DNA of 64,000 bases from Sipunculus nudus (Eukaryota > Annelida > Sipuncula > Golfingiida > Sipunculidae): the NCBI GenBank assembly GCA_026874595.1, contig CM049311.1, positions 75,270,953-75,334,952 on the forward strand. Reading direction: 5' to 3'. Made by a program: the position numbers and the translations under genes. Under the pieces are notes generated by a model. It worked only from the letters and a program-made list of their open reading frames with translations. It did no database searches and was not told the origin of the DNA. Every line of letters begins with the position of its first letter. The stretch's first letter is position 1. Of the stretch, positions 23,534 to 36,365 are shown piece after piece.

Positions 23534-24729
23534 ATTTCATGGATAATTAAAAATTAGATAAGAGCATTTTAACTGAATATAATGAATCAAATGGTCCACA
23601 TGAGTAAAACCATGGAGATACAATATGCTAATTATTAAATTATTAAAACTCTTTGGTAATACGCACGCCAGAATATGATCCTGTACAATACGTCTTACTT
23701 AGAGAATATATAGCAGAGATAAATATTAAAGATATATTTTAATTTTCGTATTTTTAAGACATTTCATTAGCGAAATATATATGTTATTGCCATAAACCAT
23801 TTATACAGACATTCACATATTGTAGCGGTGAAATAAATATTAGATATAGATGCAAATTCAGTGTTAATATCGCTGTCCCAGACTGATGATGTAATAACAT
23901 GATGTGATCTCTCAATAAGTATATATGTATATACGTAAACCATTAGTAGGGATATATGACTATCCAAACAATCAGCGTGCTCCCGTAGACACGCTCATTA
24001 AAGGTCAGGAATGGTATTTCGGGATCAACTAGGGGTCACAAGGTGCAAACGGAAATCCAAGCCCCCGGGAAACTGTCATTCATGACGCGGGGACGGAATT
24101 CCGGGCTCGCGTGACAATAACATCAGAGTTATTTAACATACACGATGAGAAATCATGCAGGTATGCAGGAACTCACCCGCGTCCCCGCCCCCTGTTGCTC
24201 AAAGTAATCTATTTCAGTTATGCATGCAATGTAGTATTTTTCAAGTAGTATAAAATCTTCGTGTCGATTGCTTCCCGGTAAACAGAAAATGATCTAAATC
24301 AAACACATGAGGAAACCTTGTGGACTCCGCATTGCGTCAACTACGGAAAATACAGATGTCGTCAGCAACTGATATATACTAAATTAGATCCACCCTCAAC
24401 ATACTGCCATAATGCTCTACGTATGTGGCCATGTGATTTTTTCTTTATGTATTAACTTAGCACACCTATATGTATACGGGCATACGTGCTTGACATGTAA
24501 CCTTATTCCAATGTATTTCACGCTGTGTACAAGTCTTTGTGTATAGATTTATGAAAAATAAACACGATAAACTTCAGATTTGAAGATACATATGGGAATA
24601 TACTGAAGGAGGTTAAACGCTAATTGCATAATATAATGCAATAATATGAATAAATAATAATGTAAAACAATTAAATTTAATAAAGCAAAAGAAAACAACA
24701 ATAAACACTAGAATGAGTTTGTTTTGCAT
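23534..24729. other. unannotated intergenic DNA
   Basis: No gene seen. AT-rich, with a GC-richer patch near 24040-24190. Confidence 0.45.
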
Positions 24730-25588
24730 AGCAAATCTCTATGGGTTTCTGATCCCCAAACTGGAGGAAAAAAATTCGGACCAAACTTCAAAAGTTTGGG
24801 GTTCACAAAAATCTTAGAATTCTGAAGATTTGACCTTGAAGATGAAGGTCAAGGTCACCAGTTTTTCAGTCACGTGTTTCAAATGTCATCAAAAATATTT
24901 AGTGGTCCAGAAGTTATGTTGTTCACAAACAATGTCTATTTCTGCGGATTTGACCTCGAAGATGAAGGTCAAGGTCACTGGTTTGCGAATTATTCCGAGA
25001 TTTTGGTTGAAACATTTCACGTTTCAAATTTAAAGATAAATATATTGAGTGATTCAAAGGTCATAGTGTTCATTAATACTTTCTATTCTTGCTGATTTGA
25101 CTTTGAAGATGGTCAAGGTCATCAATTTTCCTTCTTTTTCGAGAACTTGGTTCACACCACTTGTGTGTCATATTGGAGGAAAGAATATGCAGTGCTTCAA
25201 AAGTTACCACATTCACAAGAAATTGTAGAAACACTGAGCAATAATTCCGCTGATTTGACTTTGAAGATCCACGTCAGTTTTTGAACTCGTCAAAGAACTT
25301 GGTTAAAATAATAAGTGTTTCAAATCTGAGGTAAAAATATGCGATACTTCAAAAGCTATAGGGGTTTACAAAATGATTTCTATTTCGGCCTATTTGACCT
25401 TGATGATGAAGGTCAAGGTCATCGGTTTTGAACTCGTCCGAGAGATATTGATCAATACAAATAAATTTCAAATTTCATGAAAAAATGTTGAGTCGTTCAA
25501 AAGTTCTCGCGTTCACAAGAAATGCCACAGACGACTATATATAAGGACGACGCGGGGACGACGACGACAGAACAAACACTACATGTCG
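24730..25588 (+). mobile_element. second type of tandem-core dispersed element
   Basis: Five units of about 120-155 bp carry forms of TTGACCTTGAAGATGAAGGT followed by CAAGGTCAC, near 24830, 24950, 25096, 25253 and 25395. GACCTTGA pairs with TCAAGGTC in the better copies, so each unit can form a small hairpin. The right side ends in a GACGACGACGACAG stretch beside a poly-C tract. The family appears distinct from copies A-C and E. Its ends are uncertain and no coding frame is supported. Confidence 0.6.
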
Positions 25589-25603
25589 CCCCCCCCCCCC
25601 CCC
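25589..25603. repeat. poly-C tract
   Basis: Fifteen consecutive C at the right edge of the element. Confidence 0.9.
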
Positions 25604-25616
25604 ACTGGGAGGGGAG

Positions 25617-26040
25617 ACACATAATATAATATAATGTAATATAATATATTTTGACTTTATGCCATATAAGGAAATACAACGTAATGTCTAAGATAATAAC
25701 ATATGATCGAGCATAATATAGCATAACATAAAATAACACATACAAATAATAGATAACATAAAATATAAACGCAAATCTATGTATCAAAATAAGAAATAAA
25801 GCTTAATACAATAACGTATCACATGACGTAAAATAAATAACAAAACACAATATGACAAATACAACATATAATAACAAAAGATTATGTAACATATAGCAAA
25901 ATGCAATAAAACATGACGGAACATAAAAAAAAATTATATAAATTAACATATAAGCTGTTCTTATAGTAAAAACCTTGATATAACTGAACATAATAAAATA
26001 TAATACAGTATTATTTAAGAAATAATATTTATAAAATATA
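25617..26040. repeat. degenerate AT-rich pentanucleotide-like repeat
   Basis: Begins as near-regular ATAAT units (25620-25650) and decays into A-rich strings such as ATAACA and AAAATA on the + strand. The 96- and 62-codon minus frames (Tyr/Ile/Leu-rich) here are a consequence of this composition. Confidence 0.65.
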
Positions 26041-28328
26041 CACTATTCCAGTAAATTACCTTCAGCTCGCGATGAGGTCATTATCTGCTGGACAGCCGTT
26101 GGGTTCTGGCTGACTGATGGACCGTGTCATAGAAACCACTTTACCTCAGTTTTTATTACCAAAGTGCAAAGAGTCTAACTATAATTTCCCCCACGAGATC
26201 CCCACTTTGAGAGGGCCTTCCAACACATTTACAAGCGTTTATTGTTACAGAAATTCAATATTTCATACAGACCTGGCCACTGTATTAAGTTTAAGGTCTA
26301 ACTTTGCAAATGTGTGTGTCAAGTGCAACAGCTAGAGGATAATTATACACAGTGAAAGTGAAACGTGTGCTTTGAGCCTGGTCTCCGCCCTGTGTACACT
26401 GTCCCGGTGCACATAAGTTAATGGACAGTAAATTGGCTTCGACATGTCAAAATATGCGCTGATATGTGGCTGTTTGGCACACGCTGTTGTTTATGTAACA
26501 CCTCATGTTAAAGCATTTGAACATATCAGATCTAATTTACCAGGAAATGTTTTTATTATTGCTCACCTACTTTCAGCGAATGTTAAAAACATCTTTACAG
26601 TGTACATAATGCTATAGTGGCCTTTCTGTGTATTATACAGAACACATTCCAGTCAGTATGACTGACCCATTTTTAACCTTGCAAAAGGGCATGCCTATAT
26701 ATATATATAGCTTAGCATCATTTGTATATATATATACTCTTTTATACTCTTTTAAACATCTATGGAACCATGCAGCTGTGTGATCATGTAATGCATACAG
26801 TTAGATAAATAAAATCAGATTTAAGGTTTCAGAGGGTGTTTGCTTTTACATCCACCACAGATTTAAGAATATATAGGATTTTTATATCATGTTTGATCAG
26901 TGAAAGAAGTCAAAAGTGACCTATGATCGATTGTTAATCAGTTTTCCATGTAACTTCAATATCATAGAAAAATAAATGAAACATACATGCACCGTGTCTG
27001 ATTTTTAAACCAACATTTTCATGTTGTATATTTTTCAATATTATATAAAAGTTTATATAAATATAAATGTATATTTGCTGCAATAATGAATTACTAAACA
27101 GTTTTGTTCTCACTTTTCTAACTCCTCTCAAGGTTAGGTTTTAATAATTTATGTATTTCTGACAGAATAAAAGGATTTATCCTTAGTTAATATGTGCAAA
27201 CTGCTTTCCTGATCGGAGTTGATCAAAGACTACTCCGATATGAAACCAGTTGTAAAACAATGATCATCGATGTAATCGATTAATCGGCCTCACACTAATA
27301 TATACTTCATCGTCCCTATACCCTCATAAACATTAATATAATTCTTCTAAACACGGAGTATAAAAATTATATATCTCTACACTTGCATTATTTTAATCAG
27401 CGAAATTCAACTTCAACGATAATCCGTTTAAGGCTAATGGATATGTCAAAGAAAGCATCATTATTCAATAGCTGGTGATTGCTTTCCATTCCAAAGCTGC
27501 AAAAGACCATCTTTATCCCTGCTTCGTCAGGTAACGCCTCTTGGTCGAAGATACTTATCATATTTTTGTAATGACATATTAATGAGAACATATAAACGAT
27601 CCCAAACCCCCGGGGGGAGCCACCTGCTGGCTTTATTAGCTACTAACAATATACATAAAGATCTCTATCAACCGGCACGGTCCGGCCAGACATCGGTTTC
27701 CTGGATCCATTAAAACTACCAAGCTACATATGTTTCCATAAAATGCTTTGAAAGTTTACTTTTAGGAGATCTTCCGTTGGTTCGCTTTTCGTACATATTT
27801 TATATCGATAACGTTCATCGCTGTATATACATCTTTTACGTGAAATGTACCGTGACGTGGTCGTACTTTGATATTTATTCTTCAGTTGAGCGTCGTATAC
27901 CGTTATTACTTTCCTGCTTGTAGGTTCGATATGGCACGTGCGCTTCAATAGCGTCACCTGCCTTTAAAACGGAAAGTATTACCTTTTCCCCCATGCAAGC
28001 TCTTAATGTTTATAGCATACTCAGTATCGGTAAGGTCTGGTTATAGGCACAAATATAAGATCATCCCTTTGACGGCTCGACTGATGCATGTATTTAAGAT
28101 ATATGTGGAGAGAGAAAACCCCAATTTAACATTATAAATTCAATGCACAATTACCAGATATCTCAAACTTTAGAAAACAAGTATATACTTTTTTTATAGA
28201 ATTTATCAATATAGAAAGTGATTTTATGAAGGGGCTTAAGTTTAATTTACAGATGTAGTTGGGATCATAACATTTTAAAACAAAAATGTGTCAAACAAGT
28301 CTGGTGGCAATAAGGCCAACATTGTTGT
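26041..28328. other. unannotated intergenic DNA
   Basis: No gene recognised. An ATG frame of 72 codons at 26117-26335 has no domain. Short (AT)n patches near 26697-26710 and 26726-26735. Minus frames of 64-77 codons at 27397-27957 are unassigned. Confidence 0.4.
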
Positions 28329-28342
28329 GTATATATATATAT

Positions 28343-28396
<54 letters not shown>
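28329..28396. repeat. (AT)n microsatellite
   Basis: AT run with one ACATGT interruption near 28345. Confidence 0.95.
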
Positions 28397-28399
<3 letters not shown>

Positions 28400-29900
28400 A
28401 CAATGATCGTGTGAACTCGGGAAATACATGTATTTATTATAACTATCCGTAAAAAAGTGTTATCCCTAATACGTGTAATTCCTAATTTCAACAGTAACTT
28501 TATATTTAGTATTATTTACTAAAATATCTAGAATATATATGTGATTCGTCAAATTTAGGGCTACAAGTTTCACACATATACTGATATGAAAAACATGGAC
28601 AATCTGTTCCTATATAGCATAGTTATTTACGTATAAACCATTACAGAATTCATGCTACCATGGCCTAGCAGCGCGTCATCATCAACAAACCTCTTCTGAA
28701 TGCAAGTTATTGCATTTTTTGTTTAATATTATCAAAACAATGAAGAATTAAAGCACACGATATAATTTTGCACTTGACTCTGTGTATCATTGAATAATAC
28801 ATGACGCCTTGATTCGACCAGCTTTTAAGCAACTGTTAATTGTCTAATATATAAAGACATTTTCTAACTGTATCTGAGATTGGAAAAATAGCAATTTGTC
28901 TTTGTGAATATAGTCAACTGTGCATTTAGGTTTGAGAGAGATATTATTGAATGGATGTCGGTTCGTGATATTTCGGCTTCTTCCCTGTCGGCACGGGTCC
29001 AATATATTCCAAAGTCGCGGCATGCAGACAGATTCCTGCCTCTGCACTATTCTTGGATTACCGTCGTGTTGTATTTCCGTTTCCTGAGCAACCTATACGA
29101 CTGATTGCTTTATTGGAACCATTTCAGTATATTCCAATTGCGCAATAAAACCCGAATGATGACAGACGAATATAAGTATACTATATATCTAAAATCTTGA
29201 TGCTCGATATCGCAGGTCGACAGGGCATATACCCCATTGCATGCAGTTTTATGAAATATCGCTAGCAAAAAGACGTCATCCAACACATGTAGTCTATGAA
29301 AAGGTTTCTAGAAATAGTCAAGTGTGTCATAGATATCATATTTACTATCACAGGAGTGCATGTGCATACTGCGCTATTACACTGTCACAAACAGACACAT
29401 GTACATTCAACACGTATCCTAAACCGATGTGCACCTCATGGTATAGAACGAACTAAAACGATATAGGGTATGTTTCGTATGTGATATATATATTTAAAGA
29501 CAATGCCAAATCACCTATCATGTTTCCGTGAAAATACAAGTAACATGTCACTCTGAGCCAGCATCACGATTTTGTGATTTATAATGACAGCTTGCTTTGT
29601 TTCCCACGCGTTAAACAGTATATGGTACAAAACGGCCTCATTTGGTGAACATGTGCGATGTTGTATTTTTTACCGTTCAAGGGGTGTGAACCCGAACTAT
29701 ACCAGATATACAACCCGAGCATCTGACTAGGTGACCGACACTTTGAGAATGCATGTTAATTTTGGCAAATTTGGCCAGTTTCAATTTACGCATGTACGCG
29801 AACATGTATATTATACACTCACTCTAGAATGTTTCATGGTGAATACATTAAATGTGCAAGGTCCGTACTATTACTCCTGTGTGGATAGATAGTGTCTATT

Positions 29901-29906
<6 letters not shown>
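28397..29906. other. unannotated intergenic DNA
   Basis: No gene recognised; only short frames without domains (28844-29104, 29241-29456). Confidence 0.4.

Positions 29907-29942
<36 letters not shown>
29907..29942. repeat. (GA)n microsatellite
   Basis: About 18 GA units. Confidence 0.95.
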
Positions 29943-29945
<3 letters not shown>

Positions 29946-30334
29946 TACGTCAACACCGATACACATTTAATTTTAAGACCATGCGAACTATGAAAGACCC
30001 TGAAAAAAATATTAATTATTTCCATGAAATATGCCCTGAAATCCAAGGGTTTCTTTCTACATTCAGACATGTTTTATGTTCAGACGGTACATACGAGCAT
30101 CAAGAATACTCAATGCTCGTGACCATGCTCATACTTCAGAATCACATCAAATCCTGTTATTTTGCTCAACACATAATTATTTTGCTCAACACATAAAATC
30201 TATCCGTAAAATGAATCAAAATATGTTTTTGTTTTTGGAAGGAGGTTTCCATCATATGCCTTACAATGAATCGAAGGAGAGAAGAAAACTGTCACAATTT
30301 ATACGACAGAATCCAGTGAAATGCATGTGCAGTT
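29943..30334. other. unannotated DNA
   Basis: Two overlapping frames of 71 and 87 codons, no domain recognised. A short direct repeat of TTTTGCTCAACACATAA-like sequence lies near 30159-30196. Confidence 0.35.
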
Positions 30335-30485
30335 TTTAGGGTACGGACTATAGCCCCCTCGGACTAAAGCCCCGCGGGTGAAAAGCCCCTCCCGAACCAA
30401 ATCCCCCTTCCCCCAGGTTAAAAGCCCCCTACCTTAATAATAAAGAAAACAAAAGCGCCACCCCCCCCCTCCCCAACCCCCTCCA
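30335..30485 (-). repeat. short AAAGCCCC minisatellite, G-quadruplex-prone on the minus strand
   Basis: About five degenerate units of 16-20 bp, each with a form of CTAAAGCCCC, lie between 30342 and 30432, followed by C-rich tracts up to 30482. The minus strand carries at least six runs of four or more G within 80 bases. Confidence 0.7.
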
Positions 30486-30852
30486 AAAAAAATTTCTAAA
30501 AAATTATTTAAAACTATTAATTATTTTTAAGTGAAACCTGCTGCAGTGCAGAAGTAATACGGCGCTGTAGTCGGAATATAGTATATTTACATAATTTATG
30601 AGTCACATTATACCAAAAATATAAACATCCACATTATATACATCATAATTATCATGAAAAATAATTCATTAATATACATGTTTTGTATTTTTATTAAAAT
30701 GGTTATTTGTATTTCTATAACTTTACCAGTGTAGTTTATGTAATCATGTGATGTATATGTTGATATTGCCCTTGTATATTTAACCAAAAATTTAAATATA
30801 TAGTAAAGTTTAATTTTGAGTGGTTTCGGATTGCGTAAGTATAGACATCACT
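30486..30852. other. unannotated AT-rich DNA
   Basis: No feature seen. Confidence 0.4.
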
Positions 30853-31215
30853 TATAATAATAATAATAATATATGGTATTTATATAGCGCCAGTTCTCCG
30901 ATGATCGGACTCGCAGCGCAGTTTACACACACACACATACTCACATACAATTTCATGGAAATCTACTCCTTGTGTCTGACCCAAGAAAAAAATGATGATG
31001 CATATTAATTACCACAAGCTTGCCGAAAGAGATACGTTTTTAAATTAGTTTTAAATGTTACAAGAGTTGGAGATTTTCTAATTGTAATGCATGGGAAGTG
31101 AATTCCAAACTTTTGGGGCTATTAAACGGAAGGAAAGTTTACCGACTTTCACATTACACTTTAACCATGGCACTTAAAGAAGATTTCCACCAGCCGAGTG
31201 CAGCGTTCGCAAAGG
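30853..31215. repeat. probable dispersed retroelement-type repeat
   Basis: Starts with an (ATA)n run, then TATTTATATAGCGC at 30877-30890, then a block ending around TTCCAAACTTTTGGGGCT. I recall this arrangement as a repeat common in marine invertebrate genomes, but the family name is uncertain. Ends are approximate. No full reverse transcriptase frame is present. Confidence 0.45.
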
Positions 31216-31403
31216 CCGATAGATTATTATTTTTCCAAACAAATATGATGGGAGTGAGTCATCAATATGGCGGTAAACAAAAACAACAATTTTGTATTGT
31301 ATGCGGTATTTGACGGGAAGCCAATGGAGCTGTTTGAGCAGCGGTGTGACGTGGTCGATCTTACGGCATATACTAATAATATAATCATGGGGGCTTTTGT
31401 TCT

Positions 31404-31430
31404 GGGGGGTGGGGGTGGGGGGGGGGGGGG
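31404..31430 (+). repeat. poly-G tract
   Basis: G6, G5 and G14 runs separated by single T. It produces artificial Gly- and Pro-runs in frames on both strands. Confidence 0.95.
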
Positions 31431-34400
31431 CTTTATACCGGGTTTATTATTTTTGGTCCGGTGGGGGAAGGCGCTGCAGTGTGAAGTATAATTGTGGGTT
31501 TGGAAAAATATATAAGACAAACAGGGCCTTGTAAATAAATTGTTCTCTGTCCAGGGCTCATGTTCGCAGGTGCACGAGGCCATCGAGTGCAATGACGCTG
31601 AATCTACATATTTGTACTGCATCCAACTGCGGACCCCGGGCAACCACTCCAAAACTCAACCGGTCTGAAAATCTGGATGCGTGCTCATATCGTTCTGCTG
31701 GGCCTAGTATCATAACAACAGTGCTGGCCAACGTCTGGCACGTGCCCTTTCTTCAAAATGAAAGAACCGCCAAGACCGGTGAAATTTCTGACAGGAATCA
31801 GCAGCAAATATGTATCACTCACTCGCTGGTTGTTATAGCATTATAGCTCAGCTGTATCCCCGTAAGTTAGTGGTTTCGGCGGGAGAGCAGTGCAGGTGCG
31901 CGTTTTGTATAAGGTGGATGATGTATTTGTTAACAATTCCACACCAGGGCACGTTCGCATACCAACTGTTCAATAATAATTTATATATAACAATTCACAA
32001 ACATATTGTATAAATAGTCGACAGTCTGTGCACGTGTTTTTACATATGACTCTACAATGATCTATAGTAACATGCACTGGTGATTTAATTTTAAACAGCC
32101 GTTTTCACGTGCCGTTTTCCTATACTGTTATCACGCAAAAGTATATATATACTCTTCTCTGTAAAGTTATCACACCACATTCAAACCAAATACCTGCTAC
32201 CGAAATGCATTATGACTTGTATGAAAAGAAAATTATTTGTCCGACACATCTATATTTTTAAAGTTTTGATTTATATTTACTAATTTTTAGCTCTCAATTC
32301 GAATTAATATTTTCATATGAATACAAGCTGAAGCCAGAATTTGAATTGTTCTGGTTGATATAAGAAACTCCAAGCTTTATACAGAAGCGTGAAAACAATA
32401 ACATTAACCTAAACCTGCATTTAACACTAACAAGGAAGCATATTAAAGGAAAATTACCATGAACCTAAAACGACGTACGGTCAATACTAGAAGCCGTAAA
32501 CTATCTAAAAGTAAAATGATACGCCAAACCATAAAGCACCCAAAGGAAACATAATCAACCGCAAGTACAAAGCACCAACAGGTGGCCAAATTACCCCAAA
32601 TGAGGGTCGCATTTAACCGAAAACGAAAAGTATCTTAAATGAATGCAGTCACTGGAAATACAGAGAACGTGGAAGGTATTACAATCACCCGAAACCGTAA
32701 ATCACCTGAAGAACCTTTGTGGTATTTTTAATTAGCGTCGTGACAGGTATAAGGGCTTGGCATGCATCACCGGGCGGGCGGTATACCGCAACAATAAGGT
32801 ATTGTGTCTGTCGTCAGCCTGAGTGTGGAAATAAGTCTGCTAAGACATAATAAACCCTTCTAATTAAGTTTGCTACACCATATATTATCCAAATCTTCCT
32901 TATCTCATATACCTGTTTACCCGACTTAAATTAAACTATTTAACTATGGACCCAGCCATTCGATTAATCGGTGCCTGTGTTCAAGTATTTTCGGTTGACT
33001 TAACCGGGCGAATCTGATCACGGTGACACCTTTTCATGGGCTGTCCAGAATGTAGCGAGTAAATAGACCATTTTCATATATAAAGTTGTCAAGTGGTTTG
33101 GGGGTAAAATATTATCGTCATATGCAGCGCCTGCAAAGAGGCCACTCTCCAGTAATGCCTGGTTGTGTACTTGAGGAAACTGTTATAATGTGTGTAGGAA
33201 GAGAATCAATCATTTCCACATAAGGCAGCCAAGTGTTTTGGGGTTAAAATTATTATGCCATGTGTATGGGCAGTAAATAGGGCATTTTCCAGTAAAGTTA
33301 TACCAGCGTGTGAAAACAAACATGGAGGCAAACACTGGCAGATGAGACCCTCCATCCCTGAGCCGTAGGAATACTTCCACTTTGTTCTCAAGTTAGCAGC
33401 GCTCGGCTTTATTTGTACAGATCGTGTAATTCCTGATTGAAGGGTCTGATCCCTTTGTTGATGTTTCATTACCCCAGAGTACCCTTGTTGATCCTCTTTT
33501 ATCCCGTCTTTTGTCCGGCTTTTGTTCCTCCGTTATCCACACTCCGCCTCTACTTTACGTGTCTGCCAGCTATAAACTGCCCCTCTTATCCCGGGATAAG
33601 GGGTTCGTAAATCTCTTTCTATCACAGCATGTGTACGCTAATACATTCCGACTTAACCTTATTTGAAGCGGGGATTTGCATAATTTGACACCGTCAATGT
33701 ATTTCATCAGAGGATCACGTGACAGCGCTGATTGGATGTTTACTCTGTCGCTCTTTTCGTCATTTTCCCAGGGGGATCAGTTTCAATACAGATCCGACGG
33801 CAATTTATTTCTAAGCGAAACGATTTTGTGTTATGGTTATTTCTACAAATCAAGTTAAAAAGTCCACAGACGTTGGAATTCCTATTGGTATAAATATTAT
33901 CTTGAAAATGTTTCAATGAACCTAATAAACAATCTCATATATATATACCCTTTCCCTGAGCCCTCATCCTGTAAACATATACAGGTACTGTTTATACCAG
34001 TGACTTGTGTTTGCGAAAAGGCAGGCACAAGGCTGGAATATACGTTTGCAGTTGTTCATCACTGAAAAAGATTATATAAGATTATCTTATAAATAAGATT
34101 GATTATGGTTCAGGCGTTTGTATGATAAAAGCAGACATTCTGCGCCGAATCGTACTCGCAGGAGTACTTTGTATGCATTATGTCTGCTACCGGCCAATTT
34201 CTCAGGAACTCCTGGGGCTATTTTATAACAGACCTATACATGATGGTTGCATGCTCTTATAATTATAACTTTAAATAGGAATAAATCATCCCACATATTG
34301 TTCCGCTTTTGTACATACTTAGCATACTGATAGCCTGGAAGCTGTAGACAAGGCATATTATTCCATGCAATTTGATGGTCCGATGCAATATATTTGTTAA

Positions 34401-35520
34401 GCAATATTGAGAAAAGTATTACTATCAGCGTGCTCAAATCAGGATTTCGGAGCAAACAGAAAATATAGGTAACGTTGATCTAATTTTTTGACTGCCGAGT
34501 TGATGTCTTATATGTAGGTCTCCATGGGTGTTAAGATAGCTTTTTTATTGCTAAAAGTTACCAAATTGTTTTGTTAACGGTGTGCGAAAAAGCCGAGAAA
34601 AATGGAAAATGTTTAGAATGAAGTTCGTGATGCATGATCGAAATATCGTATTATAAAAGTTTTCAATTTATGCATTCGTTTACAACATATATATAAGAAA
34701 TAAAGTCGTTGCAGTCGCAATGTAGAATGCTGTTATATATTTAACGGTATAATTCATTCCCGATGGGGTTGTTTTGATCTGGTGACATATCATTTCAAAC
34801 ATCGAGTGTTCTCATCTTGCCAAGATGTCAGAATGTCTAAATATGAAGCCTCTGGTCAGAAATGGCACCGCACCTGTCCCAAATATAACCACGTGTTCTG
34901 TGTGATCCTTCACATAACGCACGCGCGGACAGCAGGGCCGGAGAGGATTAACGGGAGAGAGAGCACGCACGTGTACACGTTGTTCACGGTCTGGAGTGGT
35001 TGTCAGGAGGGCTATTGATTGGGGTTGAGTGGATTTCTATTAGGAATTACCAATATGCCAGGCGGTGTGAATTAGCACAGCACTTCTTTTGTAGTATCTT
35101 GCGTCACAGTGTTTCTCCGTGTCACGCTGACGAAAATGGGACCGTCAGTTTTCTCATCAAGACTACCAGCCAACTCACCGTGATGCACCCAGAAAATAAC
35201 TATATTAGCTCCTTACTGGTCACGAGGCGATGTAAACCTTAGAGAGGCTTTGTGCAACATGTTAACTAAGTTGGATACTAGTTAAACCGATAAGATGTCA
35301 GCGAACACTAAATGCGATCACGCATGCTTGGTTTTTGTGACCTGCATGTTCGTCATTTATACCTACCCAGGAGATGCCATAGTGTATATAGTCCACACTT
35401 TCTATTATAATATAGGTCTTTCTCCGTGACTATATATATATATTTCTCCGTGATACAATTTTACACAAGTTCATTATTGCAATACAATAACCATTTATTT
35501 AAATATACTTATACACTTAT

Positions 35521-35555
35521 ATGTATATATATATATATAATATATATAATATATT
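35521..35555. repeat. interrupted (AT)n microsatellite
   Basis: AT units with AA interruptions. Confidence 0.85.
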
Positions 35556-35589
35556 TATTGTTTTACATACATATATCATACATTATTAC

Positions 35590-35592
<3 letters not shown>

Positions 35593-35632
<40 letters not shown>
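35593..35632. repeat. (TA)n microsatellite
   Basis: About 20 TA units. Confidence 0.95.
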
Positions 35633-35636
<4 letters not shown>

Positions 35637-36365
35637 CACGCATATGTAAGGTTCGGTTAATTTGTATACATGTGCATGAGTGCAGGTAGGCAGTACCATG
35701 CCGGTAAATTGTCTTTAACACCACAGCAGTTATTTTCATGTGTTTGTGCATACCACGCCGCTCGTCAAAGGCATTCTTGGAATATCATCGTGAGAATGAA
35801 GGAAGTGCACGCAGATAGACTACCGTTATAGCGTTCGAACACTTCCATGTATGTGACACGCGGCATTTCCTCACGGCGAATATCTGTCCAAGAATAAAAG
35901 CATGTAACGCTATATATATAATGTATGGAGGGATCCATATATAGACACACCCTCGTTATATAAACAGGTACAGATGCCACGAATTCCTTCTTGTTATTGA
36001 GGTCCATAGGAGGCTTGCTTTTATAACCAATAAATAGGGTACAATGCCTAGTTAGCAACTTGTGAATTATATACGGAACTAAAGTCTATAGTATTCGGAT
36101 CATAGGTATACACTGCTTAATTTAGTGAAATATTACAACCAGACTATATATAGCTTAATACAGAAACGCGAAAACGCAGACTACTAAGAAAGTATAATAC
36201 CTCTTTTCATTTATGCAAGTACAAACAGAAATACATATATCGTATGAAAATATATAAATGAAAAATATACGTAGAATTCTAATATGCATGGACAACCATG
36301 CACACACGCCCACACTCATGTATTCATTGTGATGATAATTCAATAATGTAAACTTATAGCTAATT

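Larger units (their letters stand above)
31431..36365. other. unannotated intergenic DNA
   Basis: No gene recognised in about 4.9 kb. Frames of 60-97 codons (for example 31592-31846, 33206-33469, 34234-34455, 35765-36058) show no domain, and several open only from non-ATG codons. Two (AT)n tracts at 35521-35555 and 35593-35632. Confidence 0.4.

Noticed and set aside
25497-25991. Tyr/Ile-rich minus frames as mitochondrial-like membrane proteins
   Set aside because: The region is a decayed ATAAT-type repeat; composition alone explains the frames.
31227-31652. 141-codon minus frame with a run of prolines
   Set aside because: The run is the poly-G tract at 31404-31430; the remainder has no domain and overlaps an equally open + frame.
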